DNA of 11,559 bases. It comes from Verrucomicrobiota bacterium. GTDB lineage: Bacteria; Verrucomicrobiota; Verrucomicrobiia; Chthoniobacterales; UBA10450. Positions 1-7,048 of this stretch are shown here, one piece after another. The position numbers were made by a program, and so were the translations under genes. The stretch is from NCBI GenBank assembly GCA_003218815.1, contig QHON01000182.1:1-11559 (forward strand), read 5' to 3'. The stretch's first letter is position 1. Every line of letters begins with the position of its first letter. Under the pieces are notes generated by a model. The model did no database searches, had not been told where the DNA came from, and saw only the letters and a program-made list of their open reading frames with translations.

Positions 1-1
1 C

Positions 2-355
2 AAAGCGTTGCAGCTGAAAGAGGCCAAATCGGCCTCCGTCACAAGCGACAGAGTCGCCATAATCCGAACCAATCTCGCCAACGCGTTGACAATAACCGCT
101 AACAATCTCAGCGCATCGAGCCCTGCAATCCCAGACGAAGCGATGCGGCGTTATGAAGAAGCAATCCGCGAATACGAAAGAGCGCTGGAGTTGGAACCGC
201 AACACCCCGCCATCCATCGCAACCTTGGAATGCTTCTGGCTCAACTTGGCAGATATGATGAGGCGGAAGCGCATCTGCGAACGACGTTGCAAATTGTGCC
301 GAACGAGCCGCTGGCTCGCGAAATCCTCGAGAAGATAGAGGCAAAGCGGCGTTAG
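2..355 (+). CDS. TPR-repeat protein, C-terminal part (5' end outside window)
   Basis: The frame is open to the left edge, so the true start lies upstream; the TTG at 8 is only the first possible start inside the window. Two helix-turn-helix units of the tetratricopeptide type are visible. A first, partly degenerate one contains RTNLANAL and, after an insertion, AIREYERALELEP. A canonical one follows, with HRNLGMLLAQLGRYDEAEAHLRTTL and the usual P at its end (IVPNEP). The insertion between the helices (ITANNLSASSPAIPDEA) is unusual for a TPR. TPR proteins are protein-interaction scaffolds; the repeats alone do not give a partner or pathway. The chain ends a few residues after the last repeat (EKIEAKRR, TAG at 353-355). 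It could be the tail of a larger membrane-anchored TPR protein; only the C-terminal 117 or so residues can be judged. Confidence 0.8.
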   Translation, partial: KALQLKEAKSASVTSDRVAIIRTNLANALTITANNLSASSPAIPDEAMRRYEEAIREYERALELEPQHPAIHRNLGMLLAQLGRYDEAEAHLRTTLQIVPNEPLAREILEKIEAKRR

Positions 356-563
356 CCGTTCCAACGAAACGCTTGGCCGTTTGATCGACATCTTTATCTC
401 CGCAGCTGGATAAATTGACGACAATGATTTGCGGTAGACAGCGCCGCGCGCGCTCTGGGCGGCAGTCGACCATGATTGAAGAGGCTATGCACTCCTCCAC
501 CCGAGCTTCACAAAGAAATTTCTGCTCGTTGAAAAGCGACATGCCATCCGTTATGCACGCGCT

Positions 564-1805
564 GTGAATCACTGGGAGCAGGAGCTTGTCGCAACGATAA
601 TCTTCGCGGTCACCTACATACTGATTAGTGGACGGCAGCTCAAAATCCTTCCGTTGAACCGTCCGGCTGCCGCGTTGCTTGGCGCAGTTTTGATGGTCTC
701 AACCGGTGTTATGACGCCTGAGCGCGCCTACCGCGCGGTCAACTACGACACAATAGTGCTGCTGCTCGCGATGATGCTTGTCTCGGCCTATCTTTATCTC
801 GCGCACTTTTTCGAATGGGCCGCGGACGCTGTCTTGGAATTTTCCCGAACTCCTCAGCGGCTATTGCTTTATCTAACGCTCACGTCGGGAATTCTCTCGG
901 CGCTGCTGGTTAATGACACGATTTGCCTAATGCTCACGCCCCTCGTGATCACGGTGATCCGGCGCGGCAGGCTGCCCATGCTGCCGTATCTAATCGCGCT
1001 CGCGACCAGTGCGAACATCGGCAGCGTCGCCACCCTCGTAGGGAATCCACAGAACATGATTATTGGGCATTACTCTCACATTCCGTTCCCGCAATTCTCG
1101 CGCTCACTTCTGCCAGTGGCGATCATCGGACTGGCGATCAACTTCACAATTTTGCGTTTCGGTTTTCGGGGGAGTCTGCGAGAAGCGGCGATCGAGCGAA
1201 CGCCTCACGCTATCCCGAAGCTCGACCAGGGATTGTTTGGAATCGTCTGCGTTGTTTTTGTTCTGATCTTTGGCTGCTTCCTCGCTGGACTCAACCTGGC
1301 GTGGACTGCGCTTGCCGGCGCAGCGCTCGTCATGGTGCTGGCGCGCCGCGACACACATGAAGTGCTCAAGTTGATTGATTGGCATTTGCTGGTGTTTTTC
1401 GCCGCCCTGTTTGTGGTTGTTGATGGGCTCAGCGATACGGGTTTGCCGGATGCGATCTACGGGCATCTGCAACCGCTCTTCGGATCAAGTGTGACAGCGC
1501 AGACCTGGAACCTGGCGTGGTTCTCGGCGGCCGGTTCGAATATTTTCTCGAATGTTCCTTTCGTGTTGGTGGCGGGTAAATGGATCGCGCGGTTTGCCGA
1601 GCCCGAGTTGATGTGGAAAGTGCTCGCGCTTGCCACAACCTTGGCCGGTAACCTCACGATCGTCGGATCAGTGGCAAATATGATAGTGATCGAATCCGCG
1701 CGTGAGCATATCGAAGTCAGTTTCTGGGATTACGCGCGATTCGGCATCCCAATCACAATTCTGACGACCGCTGCCGGCGTGGCCGTGCTACTCGTCCTGC
1801 GGTGA
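564..1805 (+). CDS. ArsB/CitMHS/SLC13-type ion transporter (multi-pass permease)
   Basis: A 413-residue very hydrophobic protein with about 10-11 predicted membrane spans, fitting the ion transporter superfamily of inner-membrane secondary carriers (ArsB, CitMHS, NhaD, SLC13/DASS). The family's twofold architecture is visible. The first half has an NDT motif (117-119, in LLVNDTICLMLTPL) followed by TSANIGSVATLVGNPQNMI (about 148-166). The second half repeats this as SNIFSNVPFVL (325-335) and GNLTIVGSVANMIV (362-375). These paired, Asn- and Gly-rich re-entrant regions form the substrate site in this superfamily. The sequence does not settle the substrate: arsenite, citrate, other dicarboxylates, or Na+/H+ exchange are all possible, and no arsenic or citrate genes lie nearby. 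The start is the GTG at 564; no ATG exists in this frame nearby and no ribosome binding site is evident, so the N terminus is moderately uncertain. The 3' end overlaps mutY on the other strand by 53 bases. Confidence 0.9.
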   Translation: MNHWEQELVATIIFAVTYILISGRQLKILPLNRPAAALLGAVLMVSTGVMTPERAYRAVNYDTIVLLLAMMLVSAYLYLAHFFEWAADAVLEFSRTPQRLLLYLTLTSGILSALLVNDTICLMLTPLVITVIRRGRLPMLPYLIALATSANIGSVATLVGNPQNMIIGHYSHIPFPQFSRSLLPVAIIGLAINFTILRFGFRGSLREAAIERTPHAIPKLDQGLFGIVCVVFVLIFGCFLAGLNLAWTALAGAALVMVLARRDTHEVLKLIDWHLLVFFAALFVVVDGLSDTGLPDAIYGHLQPLFGSSVTAQTWNLAWFSAAGSNIFSNVPFVLVAGKWIARFAEPELMWKVLALATTLAGNLTIVGSVANMIVIESAREHIEVSFWDYARFGIPITILTTAAGVAVLLVLR

Positions 1806-2775
1806 GAAGATGGCGCGTTGCTCGCCGGTGCGGTGACGGCATGGCCAGATTCTCAAGCGCGCTAATTTCAAACCACTTTTGATTCGAAAATATCTTCGGA
1901 GGCACGCGATGTCTGTATACGGCAAGCATGATGCGGTGATTGGTAAAGGGAAAGATCGAGATGTGAACAGCGTGTTTGGTTGTCGATCTTGTTTGTAGCG
2001 GCGGCAAAATCCACATCCCGCGCCAGCGGGCTCGTGATTGCGCGAGTAAGATTTTGCTTTCCCTAACGATAAGAGCGTGAGTCTCGAGGAGTTGCCTTGT
2101 CGGGGGACGAGCTTTCTTGATCGGGAGAGTTTCCGGATTTCTTGCCCGGCAGAACTTTTTGACGGGGCAAATTTCACATTTGGGCTGGCGCGGAAGACAT
2201 ACGAGCGCGCCAAGATCTGTCAGTGCAGAATTGTAAATCCCGGCGGACCTTTTTGGAACAAGCATGGCCGCACGCTTCCAGAGCGCTTCCCGGCCAGCGG
2301 TGCAATCTATGGACTTCTGGAAATTAAACAGGCGGGTTAAGACCCGCACCGTGTTGGCTTCAACAATCGGGACGGATTGATCGAATGCGAACGTCGCGAT
2401 GGCGTTCGCTGTATACCGTCCGATGCCTGGCAACGCGCGCATTCGTGCGATTTCGTGTGGAAAATGGCCGCCATATCGATTCACGACGATTCCGGCGGTG
2501 GCGAGAAGATTTCGCGCCCGCGCGTAGTAACCAAGCCCCTGCCAGGCGTGTAAGACGCTGGCTTCGGAAGCGTGCGCGAGCGTTGCGAAGTCAGGGAACC
2601 GCCGGAGCCACTTATTATAATAAGAGAGCACGGTGGCGGCCTGGGTTTGCTGGAGCATGAATTCGGAGACGAGGATCGCATATGGATCGCGAGTTCTTCG
2701 CCAAGGGAAATCCCGTCCCTTCTCGCGATACCAATTCAGCAGCGTGCGACGAAAGCGGTTTTTCGGAAAGTCCAC
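1753..2775 (-). CDS. mutY: A/G-specific adenine DNA glycosylase MutY
   Basis: A 340-residue base-excision repair enzyme that removes adenine mispaired with 8-oxoguanine. Seen in order: the N-terminal helical domain with FPWR (23-26) and SEFMLQQTQAATV (37-49), whose Glu38 matches the catalytic Glu37 of E. coli MutY; the helix-hairpin-helix LPGIGRYTANAI (115-126); and a four-cysteine [4Fe-4S] loop, Cys193-X6-Cys200-X2-Cys203-X5-Cys209. A C-terminal NUDIX-like 8-oxoG recognition domain starts near residue 225 (THALIVRESKILLAQSRARWRGMWILPP). Oddities: the residue aligned with the catalytic Asp138 of E. coli is Glu139, in IVEANTVRVLTR instead of the usual DGNV. The start is a GTG lying inside an intergenic repeat, with no Shine-Dalgarno; upstream codons up to the in-frame stop offer no other ATG, GTG or TTG. 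The last 17 codons overlap the transporter gene and encode a basic, unconserved-looking tail. Length is normal for the family. Transcribed divergently from rnhC. Confidence 0.95.
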   Translation of the reverse strand: MDFPKNRFRRTLLNWYREKGRDFPWRRTRDPYAILVSEFMLQQTQAATVLSYYNKWLRRFPDFATLAHASEASVLHAWQGLGYYARARNLLATAGIVVNRYGGHFPHEIARMRALPGIGRYTANAIATFAFDQSVPIVEANTVRVLTRLFNFQKSIDCTAGREALWKRAAMLVPKRSAGIYNSALTDLGALVCLPRQPKCEICPVKKFCRARNPETLPIKKARPPTRQLLETHALIVRESKILLAQSRARWRGMWILPPLQTRSTTKHAVHISIFPFTNHRIMLAVYRHRVPPKIFSNQKWFEISALENLAMPSPHRRATRHLLTAGRVARPRRQRSSEL

Positions 2776-2860
2776 AGATGAACACGGATTAACACAGATG
2801 TGTGATGATGTCTCGCCGGCTGCTTCTGAGGGAATGCAATCCGTGTTTCATCTGTGTTAA
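2773..2860. repeat. Short inverted/tandem intergenic repeat between mutY and rnhC
   Basis: The unit CACAGATGAACACGGATT (2773-2790) recurs as its reverse complement, with one extra T, at 2838-2856. A second partial copy, TTAACACAGAT, at 2789-2799 is matched exactly by ATCTGTGTTAA at 2850-2860. The arms are therefore both tandem (within the left arm) and inverted (left against right), around a roughly 40-50 base non-repeated centre. The left arm overlaps the mutY GTG start; the right arm ends just before the rnhC ribosome binding site. Folded RNA or cruciform DNA could form from either pairing register. I recall similar 'CATCTGTGTTCATCTGTGG' words being frequent between genes in some environmental genomes, but that memory is unverified. 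It looks like a small dispersed repeat family, not a protein-coding element. Confidence 0.7.
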
Positions 2861-2862
2861 GG
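2859..2862 (+). promoter_or_regulatory. Ribosome binding site deciding the rnhC start
   Basis: AAGG lies 9 bases upstream of the GTG at 2872. The alternative in-frame GTG at 2854 falls inside the intergenic repeat and has no such signal, so 2872 is the better start. Confidence 0.5.
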
Positions 2863-2871
2863 TCTCACGCA

Positions 2872-3819
2872 GTGAACTCCTACACGCATGCTCTGACGAG
2901 AGACCAAACGTCGAAGCTTCGCACGCTGCTCGCCGAATCGGGATTCCAGTTTAACGCCAAGCAGTACACGCTTTTTTTTGCGCAGAAAAACAATCTCAGT
3001 GTGGCGGTTTATGAAAAAGGGCCAAAGGTGCTTGTGCAAGGTAAGGGAGCCGAAGAGTTCGTGCAGTTTGAGCTTGAGCCAAAGATCCTGGGCGAAGCGA
3101 AGCTGGGTTATGACGAAGTGCACTCGCCGGAAATGTTCGAGGCACACTTTGGCGTAGATGAAAGCGGGAAGGGCGATTTCTTCGGACCGCTCGTGGTTGC
3201 CGGAGTGTATGTCGATCGTGGCATCGCGCGCAAACTTATCGATGCCGGTGTGCAAGACAGCAAACGAATCGGTTCCGATGCAAGGATTCGGGTGTTGGCC
3301 GAAACGATACGGAAGCGCACCGCCGGTTTAATCGAGACGGTGCTGATCGGCCCGGAAAGGTACAACGAGCTCTACCAGAAGTTTGGCAATTTGAACAAGC
3401 TTCTCGGCTGGGGGCACGCGCGTGTGATCGAGAATTTGCTGGCGAAAAAGTCCGATTGCCCGCGGGCGCTGTCGGATCAATTTGCGGATGCGCGTGTGAT
3501 CGAGCAGTCGCTGTTGCGGCACGGCCGAAAGATTGACATCGAACAACGGACGAAAGGGGAATCAGATATCGCGGTGGCGGCGGCGTCGATCCTGGCGCGC
3601 GAAGCGTTTATCAACTGGCTCGAGCGCAGAGGGAAAGAGCTCGGTTTGCGTTTGGAGCGCGGAGTGTCTGCGAATGTGAAAGAGGCAGCCAAAAAGCTCG
3701 TGGAAATGAATGGACCACAGGTCTTGCGAGGATTGGCGAAAGTGCATTTCCGAACCGCGCACGAGATTGCGCCCGACAATTATGCGGCCCCGCCTCCGCG
3801 TGGGAATTGGCGAAAGTAA
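2872..3819 (+). CDS. rnhC: Ribonuclease HIII
   Basis: A 315-residue enzyme that cuts the RNA strand of RNA:DNA hybrids, removing R-loops and RNA primers. The N-terminal ~90 residues match the TBP-like substrate-binding domain that separates HIII from HII (FNAKQYTLFFAQKNNLSVAVYEKG, including the 'VYekGpKvLvQGKG' pattern). The catalytic domain opens with VDESGKGDFFGPLVVAG, giving Asp96 and Glu97 of the DEXGXG motif. Further acidic residues follow: Asp202 in LSDQFAD and Glu230 in KGESDIAVAAASILARE, together the DEDE set expected of HIII. The conserved DSK (QDSKRI) is also present. The GTG at 2872 is preferred over GTG 2854 because of an AAGG at good spacing; the upstream choice would add six residues. 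Divergent from mutY. No sign of truncation. Confidence is high because domain order, motifs and length all fit. Confidence 0.95.
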   Translation: MNSYTHALTRDQTSKLRTLLAESGFQFNAKQYTLFFAQKNNLSVAVYEKGPKVLVQGKGAEEFVQFELEPKILGEAKLGYDEVHSPEMFEAHFGVDESGKGDFFGPLVVAGVYVDRGIARKLIDAGVQDSKRIGSDARIRVLAETIRKRTAGLIETVLIGPERYNELYQKFGNLNKLLGWGHARVIENLLAKKSDCPRALSDQFADARVIEQSLLRHGRKIDIEQRTKGESDIAVAAASILAREAFINWLERRGKELGLRLERGVSANVKEAAKKLVEMNGPQVLRGLAKVHFRTAHEIAPDNYAAPPPRGNWRK

Positions 3820-3844
3820 GGATAGAGGCGAACGGAGGTTTTTT
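3791..3844 (+). terminator. Possible rnhC terminator
   Basis: CCTCCG (3793-3798), inside the last rnhC codons, can pair with CGGAGG (3833-3838), which is followed directly by six Ts (3839-3844). An alternative pairing joins CGCCTC (3791-3796) with GAGGCG (3825-3830). The loop is long (about 34 bases) and the left arm is in the coding sequence, so this is only a weak intrinsic terminator candidate. Confidence 0.3.
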
Positions 3845-3950
3845 AAGTGACTCGATCTGGTTTCCTGGAATGATCGATCGCCTTCCAATACTTCCAGCCG
3901 CCAAAACGTGCCAATGCGCTTGCTCCTGTTGTCGAAGAGGTTAGCCGGTA

Positions 3951-3998
3951 AGAAAAATCTTTTTTTGTGCTTAATTTAGCCACCAGCACGCCAGCGTG
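3951..3998 (+). promoter_or_regulatory. AT-rich upstream region and small palindrome before the HU gene
   Basis: The 198 bases between rnhC and the HU-like gene contain no credible ORF. Near the gene there is an A-tract/T-tract stretch (AGAAAAATCTTTTTTTG, 3951-3967) that would be curved or act as an UP-like element, an AT-rich TTAATTTA at 3971-3978, and a CACGC-CA-GCGTG palindrome at 3987-3998 that could be an operator. I could not find a -35/-10 pair at proper spacing, so the promoter itself is not located. Confidence 0.25.
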
Positions 3999-4017
3999 AA
4001 GCGATTACTAAATAGAT

Positions 4018-4383
4018 ATGGCAAAGCTAACCAAACGCGACATCGTTGTCGCCATCAGTAACCAAACCGGCATGGTCCAACATGAGGTTTTCGATGTCGT
4101 TCAGCGGACACTCGACAAAATCACCGACAGTTTGGCCAACAACATAGCCGTTGAACTGCGCAACTTCGGAGTTTTTCAGCCGCGACTGACAAAACCGCGG
4201 GTCGGGCGAAACCCGAACCAGCCAGGAAGCAGCTTTGTAATTCCGTCCCGTGCGACTGTGAAATTCAAAGCTGGCAAGATCATGCGTCAGCGAGTCGAGC
4301 GGCTTTCGCGAGAATTAAAGGAAGCATCCGAGCGGACCGACCGGCAGAAAAACACGGCGACGCGGGGCCACAACGGCGGATAA
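4018..4383 (+). CDS. HU/IHF-family DNA-binding protein with C-terminal tail
   Basis: A 121-residue histone-like protein that would bend and compact DNA as a dimer in the nucleoid. Residues 1-94 are a full HU fold: two N-terminal dimerization helices (KRDIVVAISNQTGM, HEVFDVVQRTLDKITDSLA), the core strands ELRNFGVFQPR (46-56), the DNA-gripping arm with RNPNQPG (64-70), where Pro66 is the residue that intercalates in HU/IHF, and the closing FKAGKIMRQRV (83-93). HU proteins are usually about 90 residues; this one adds about 27 polar and charged residues (RLSRELKEASERTDRQ and on) with no hydrophobic core, likely disordered. The gene could be an HU or an IHF subunit; sequence alone does not decide. 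The start is the only sensible ATG, with no Shine-Dalgarno. It converges on the histidine kinase gene with a 23-base gap. Confidence 0.93.
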   Translation: MAKLTKRDIVVAISNQTGMVQHEVFDVVQRTLDKITDSLANNIAVELRNFGVFQPRLTKPRVGRNPNQPGSSFVIPSRATVKFKAGKIMRQRVERLSRELKEASERTDRQKNTATRGHNGG

Positions 4384-4406
4384 CGTGGGTCCTAAATCGG
4401 CGAAGC

Positions 4407-6911
4407 TCACGCTCCGGCGGTCGGCTCGAGCTCGAGCAGATTCTGGATCGCCTCTTCCAGCCGCTCAAAATTGATCGGCTTGGTGAGATGCTCAGAGAAG
4501 CCCGCCGCTCGGGCTTCGCTTACGTCGTGTTCTGTTCCAAAGCCGCTGAGTGCAATTCCGAGCAAGCCTTTGCTGTCTCGCAATTCGCGCATTAGATCAT
4601 AGCCGCTGCGATCCGGTAGTCCGATGTCACTGATGAGCAGGTCGAAATCCTGTTCGTGGGTCTTTTCCACAGCCTGCTCGGCGGAATGAGCCACTGTAAT
4701 CTCGTAGCCGCGACGTTCGAGCATCATCTTCATCCCAGTGCAAGTATCCCGATGGTCATCCACCACGAGAACGCGCCGAAGCGTGGGCAGTCTCGGCTCA
4801 CCTTCCCTGGTGGCAGACGGACCCTCCTCCGCTCCGTCGCCCGCCGCGGAGGGTGCGGACACCGTCTTCAAGTTTAGCGAAAAAGTCGAGCCACGATCCT
4901 TTCCCGGGCTCTCGACCCGAATTTTTCCGCCATGCGCATCAACCATCGCTTTCGAGATGGCAAGACCGAGACCAAGACCGCCAAAACGGCGGGTGATGGC
5001 GATTTGGCCCTGTTCGAAAGCGTTGAAAATTTTGTCGATCTTTTCCGGCTCGATCCCAATGCCAGTATCTCTGATTCGGATTTCAATCTCCTCCGATGTC
5101 GGGTTAACGGTTTCAATAATAATACCGCCTTTTTCCGGGGTGAATTTCACGCTGTTCTTGATGAGATTCCAAAACACCTGCTGCAAACGCGCTGGATCTC
5201 CTTCGACATGGGCTTGAGCGGCGCGGAGCCGAAATTCCACTTGAAGATCCTTGGCGGCGATGTCGTCGCGGCAAATTTCGTGCGCGCGCTGCAGGATTTC
5301 ATGGACGCAAATAATTTCAAAGCTTAACTGCAGCTTGCCTTTTGCGATCCGCGTTACATCGAGTAAGTCGTCGATCAATCGCGCTTCCAGTTCAACATTG
5401 CGTCGGATGACCTCGAGCGCTTCCCGCACCGGACGGGAATCTGGAATGTTCGCTTCCAATTCGCCCACCATCGCGATCACAGGCGAGAGGGGATTGCGCA
5501 GCTCATGGGAGAGCAGCGCGAGGAACTGGTCTTTTGCTGCATTTGCGCCGATCAGTTCCTGGCGCAGCGTAACGTCGCGCGTCTTGTCTTCGAGGAGATA
5601 AAGTACGCCCTGAACGGTCTGGTGCGGACCTTGCAGCCGGAGCAGGTTGATATTTACAAAGTGCGTCATGCCCGCTTTGTCTTTTAACGGCTCTTCGATC
5701 AGTTGAAATGGCGTGCCAAAAGAAAGCACTTTCTCGATCGCTCCCGCGGGGGCGATCTTCACATCATCATAAGTTGCTTCCGTGACGTCGCGACCGGGCG
5801 GCAAAGTTCCAAAACGCTGCACCATTTGCGCGAAAGCATCGTTCGCTTGGAGAAAACGGCGAGAAGTCGGATCGATAAAAGCGATGCCGCTGGGCATATT
5901 CGCCAGGATCTTTTCATTAAAGATGACTTCACGCTCGATGCGCCGGGTGGCTTCGGTTTGGCGTTGATAAAACGTGCTCCCGAGCCACGCGAAAATCGCC
6001 GTGAGCACGATTAGCCAGGCCGCGAGGACAGTCATTCGTCCCAGCAGGTCATGGACTGGTTTGTAAGCGATTGCTTTTGGTTGCTCAGCCACAGCCACCC
6101 AGCCGGTCGATTCGATCGGACTGAAAGAATAAAGATTGCCCCGCCGCTCGAAATGCCCGCTTTTGCTGCTCTCGCGGATCTCCTTCATGAAGATTTCGCC
6201 CTCCGGAGAAACGGTGCCGGGGTTCGGCTGAAAATCCTTCGCGAAAAGTGCGGTGCCATTTTGATCGAATACTTGGCAGAGGGACTGATCGGCGAACTCA
6301 ATCGTGGCTAAACGTCGCCCGATTCTTTCCACCAACACGGAGATCCCGAGATAGCCGACGATTTTGCGTTCCGGGGCCCGCACCGCGCCGACGATATCGG
6401 TCGCCATACGCTGATCTGGCAAGCGTCGATGAACCGCCGAGACGAAAGCTCCGTTTAACGCCTGCGCTTGCTCCCGCCATTGCTCGGAACCAAAATCTTT
6501 GCCGATCAAATCCGGATCGTTCGGGATCGATGCGATAAGACGGCCGTCGGGCGCTGTCATGAACATTCCGTCGATAAGCGGATGGGCGTAAAATGCTGAG
6601 CTGAGCCATTGTTCAGCCGCAGCCTGGGGATTCGGCGCGCTCAAGATTTTCGCGAACTCTGGCAGCGTCTGATAGTACTCAATGATACTACTGGTCCGGC
6701 TGAGGTCATGGTTGACGAGATGGCCCACTAATTGAATGAATGTTTGCCGATCCCGCAGAATTCGTGATTCAAGAGTCTTTGTCAGGATCGTGTAGGAAAC
6801 GACCAGTGTTAAGATCGACGGGATCCATCCGGCCAGAAGGATCGGAAAGATGATCTTCAAGCGTTCGAAACGGCCGCGTCTCTGTTTCTTAAATCTATCG
6901 CGCAATTGCAT
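4407..6911 (-). CDS. Hybrid sensor histidine kinase (Cache sensor, PAS, kinase, receiver)
   Basis: An 834-residue inner-membrane signalling protein. Order: a basic N terminus; membrane helix 1 (about 18-44); a large extracytoplasmic region (about 45-292) with a dCache-like pattern (LIDGMFMTAPDGRLIASIPNDP, then a second half with CQVFDQNGTALFA and STGWVAVAEQP); membrane helix 2 (about 293-312); a linker; a PAS domain (about 328-445); and the dimerization domain with phospho-accepting His469 in LSHELRNPL. The ATPase domain follows with the N box (WNLIKNSVKFTP), G1 DTGIGI, F box FNAFEQ and G2 GGLGLGLAI. After a Ser/Ala/Glu-rich linker (about 690-712) comes a receiver domain (about 714-825) with DD in VVDDHRD, phospho-accepting Asp762 in LISDIGLPD and the conserved Lys in LTKPINF. 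All catalytic residues appear intact. No output domain or separate regulator gene is next to it, so the phosphorelay partner and the small-molecule ligand are unknown. ATG start, no Shine-Dalgarno. Confidence 0.95.
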   Translation of the reverse strand: MQLRDRFKKQRRGRFERLKIIFPILLAGWIPSILTLVVSYTILTKTLESRILRDRQTFIQLVGHLVNHDLSRTSSIIEYYQTLPEFAKILSAPNPQAAAEQWLSSAFYAHPLIDGMFMTAPDGRLIASIPNDPDLIGKDFGSEQWREQAQALNGAFVSAVHRRLPDQRMATDIVGAVRAPERKIVGYLGISVLVERIGRRLATIEFADQSLCQVFDQNGTALFAKDFQPNPGTVSPEGEIFMKEIRESSKSGHFERRGNLYSFSPIESTGWVAVAEQPKAIAYKPVHDLLGRMTVLAAWLIVLTAIFAWLGSTFYQRQTEATRRIEREVIFNEKILANMPSGIAFIDPTSRRFLQANDAFAQMVQRFGTLPPGRDVTEATYDDVKIAPAGAIEKVLSFGTPFQLIEEPLKDKAGMTHFVNINLLRLQGPHQTVQGVLYLLEDKTRDVTLRQELIGANAAKDQFLALLSHELRNPLSPVIAMVGELEANIPDSRPVREALEVIRRNVELEARLIDDLLDVTRIAKGKLQLSFEIICVHEILQRAHEICRDDIAAKDLQVEFRLRAAQAHVEGDPARLQQVFWNLIKNSVKFTPEKGGIIIETVNPTSEEIEIRIRDTGIGIEPEKIDKIFNAFEQGQIAITRRFGGLGLGLAISKAMVDAHGGKIRVESPGKDRGSTFSLNLKTVSAPSAAGDGAEEGPSATREGEPRLPTLRRVLVVDDHRDTCTGMKMMLERRGYEITVAHSAEQAVEKTHEQDFDLLISDIGLPDRSGYDLMRELRDSKGLLGIALSGFGTEHDVSEARAAGFSEHLTKPINFERLEEAIQNLLELEPTAGA

Positions 6912-7048
6912 CCCAGTGGTCTGCGAAAAATCGGCTCATCACCAATTAACCTGGTTGCCGCCTCAGGCAAGGCGAATGTCGACAGCAGTTTTGCTTAGTC
7001 CGTTTCACGAATTGCGATATTTAATTCGCGGTTCTTCGCCCGTTGCGG

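Noticed and set aside
345..382. Two small stem-loops just at and after the TPR gene stop (AGCGGC/GCCGTT and AAACG/CGTTT)
   Set aside because: Stems are 5-6 pairs, one with a wobble, and neither is followed by a T-tract long enough for an intrinsic terminator.
415..443. TTGACG in the gap before the transporter as a -35 box
   Set aside because: No -10-like sequence occurs at 15-18 bases (AGACAG/ACAGCG only).
108..572. 154-codon minus-strand reading frame over the TPR gene and following gap
   Set aside because: The peptide has no domain-like pattern, is antisense to a clear TPR gene, and its composition is that of a shadow frame.
3865..3897. CTGGAA...TTCCAG inverted repeat between rnhC and the HU-like gene
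   Set aside because: Six-base arms with a 21-base loop in a 198-base gap are not distinguishable from chance.
4424..4437. Perfect 14-base palindrome GCTCGAGCTCGAGC near the kinase 3' end
   Set aside because: It is explained by Leu-Glu codon repetition (LLELE) in the receiver's last helix.
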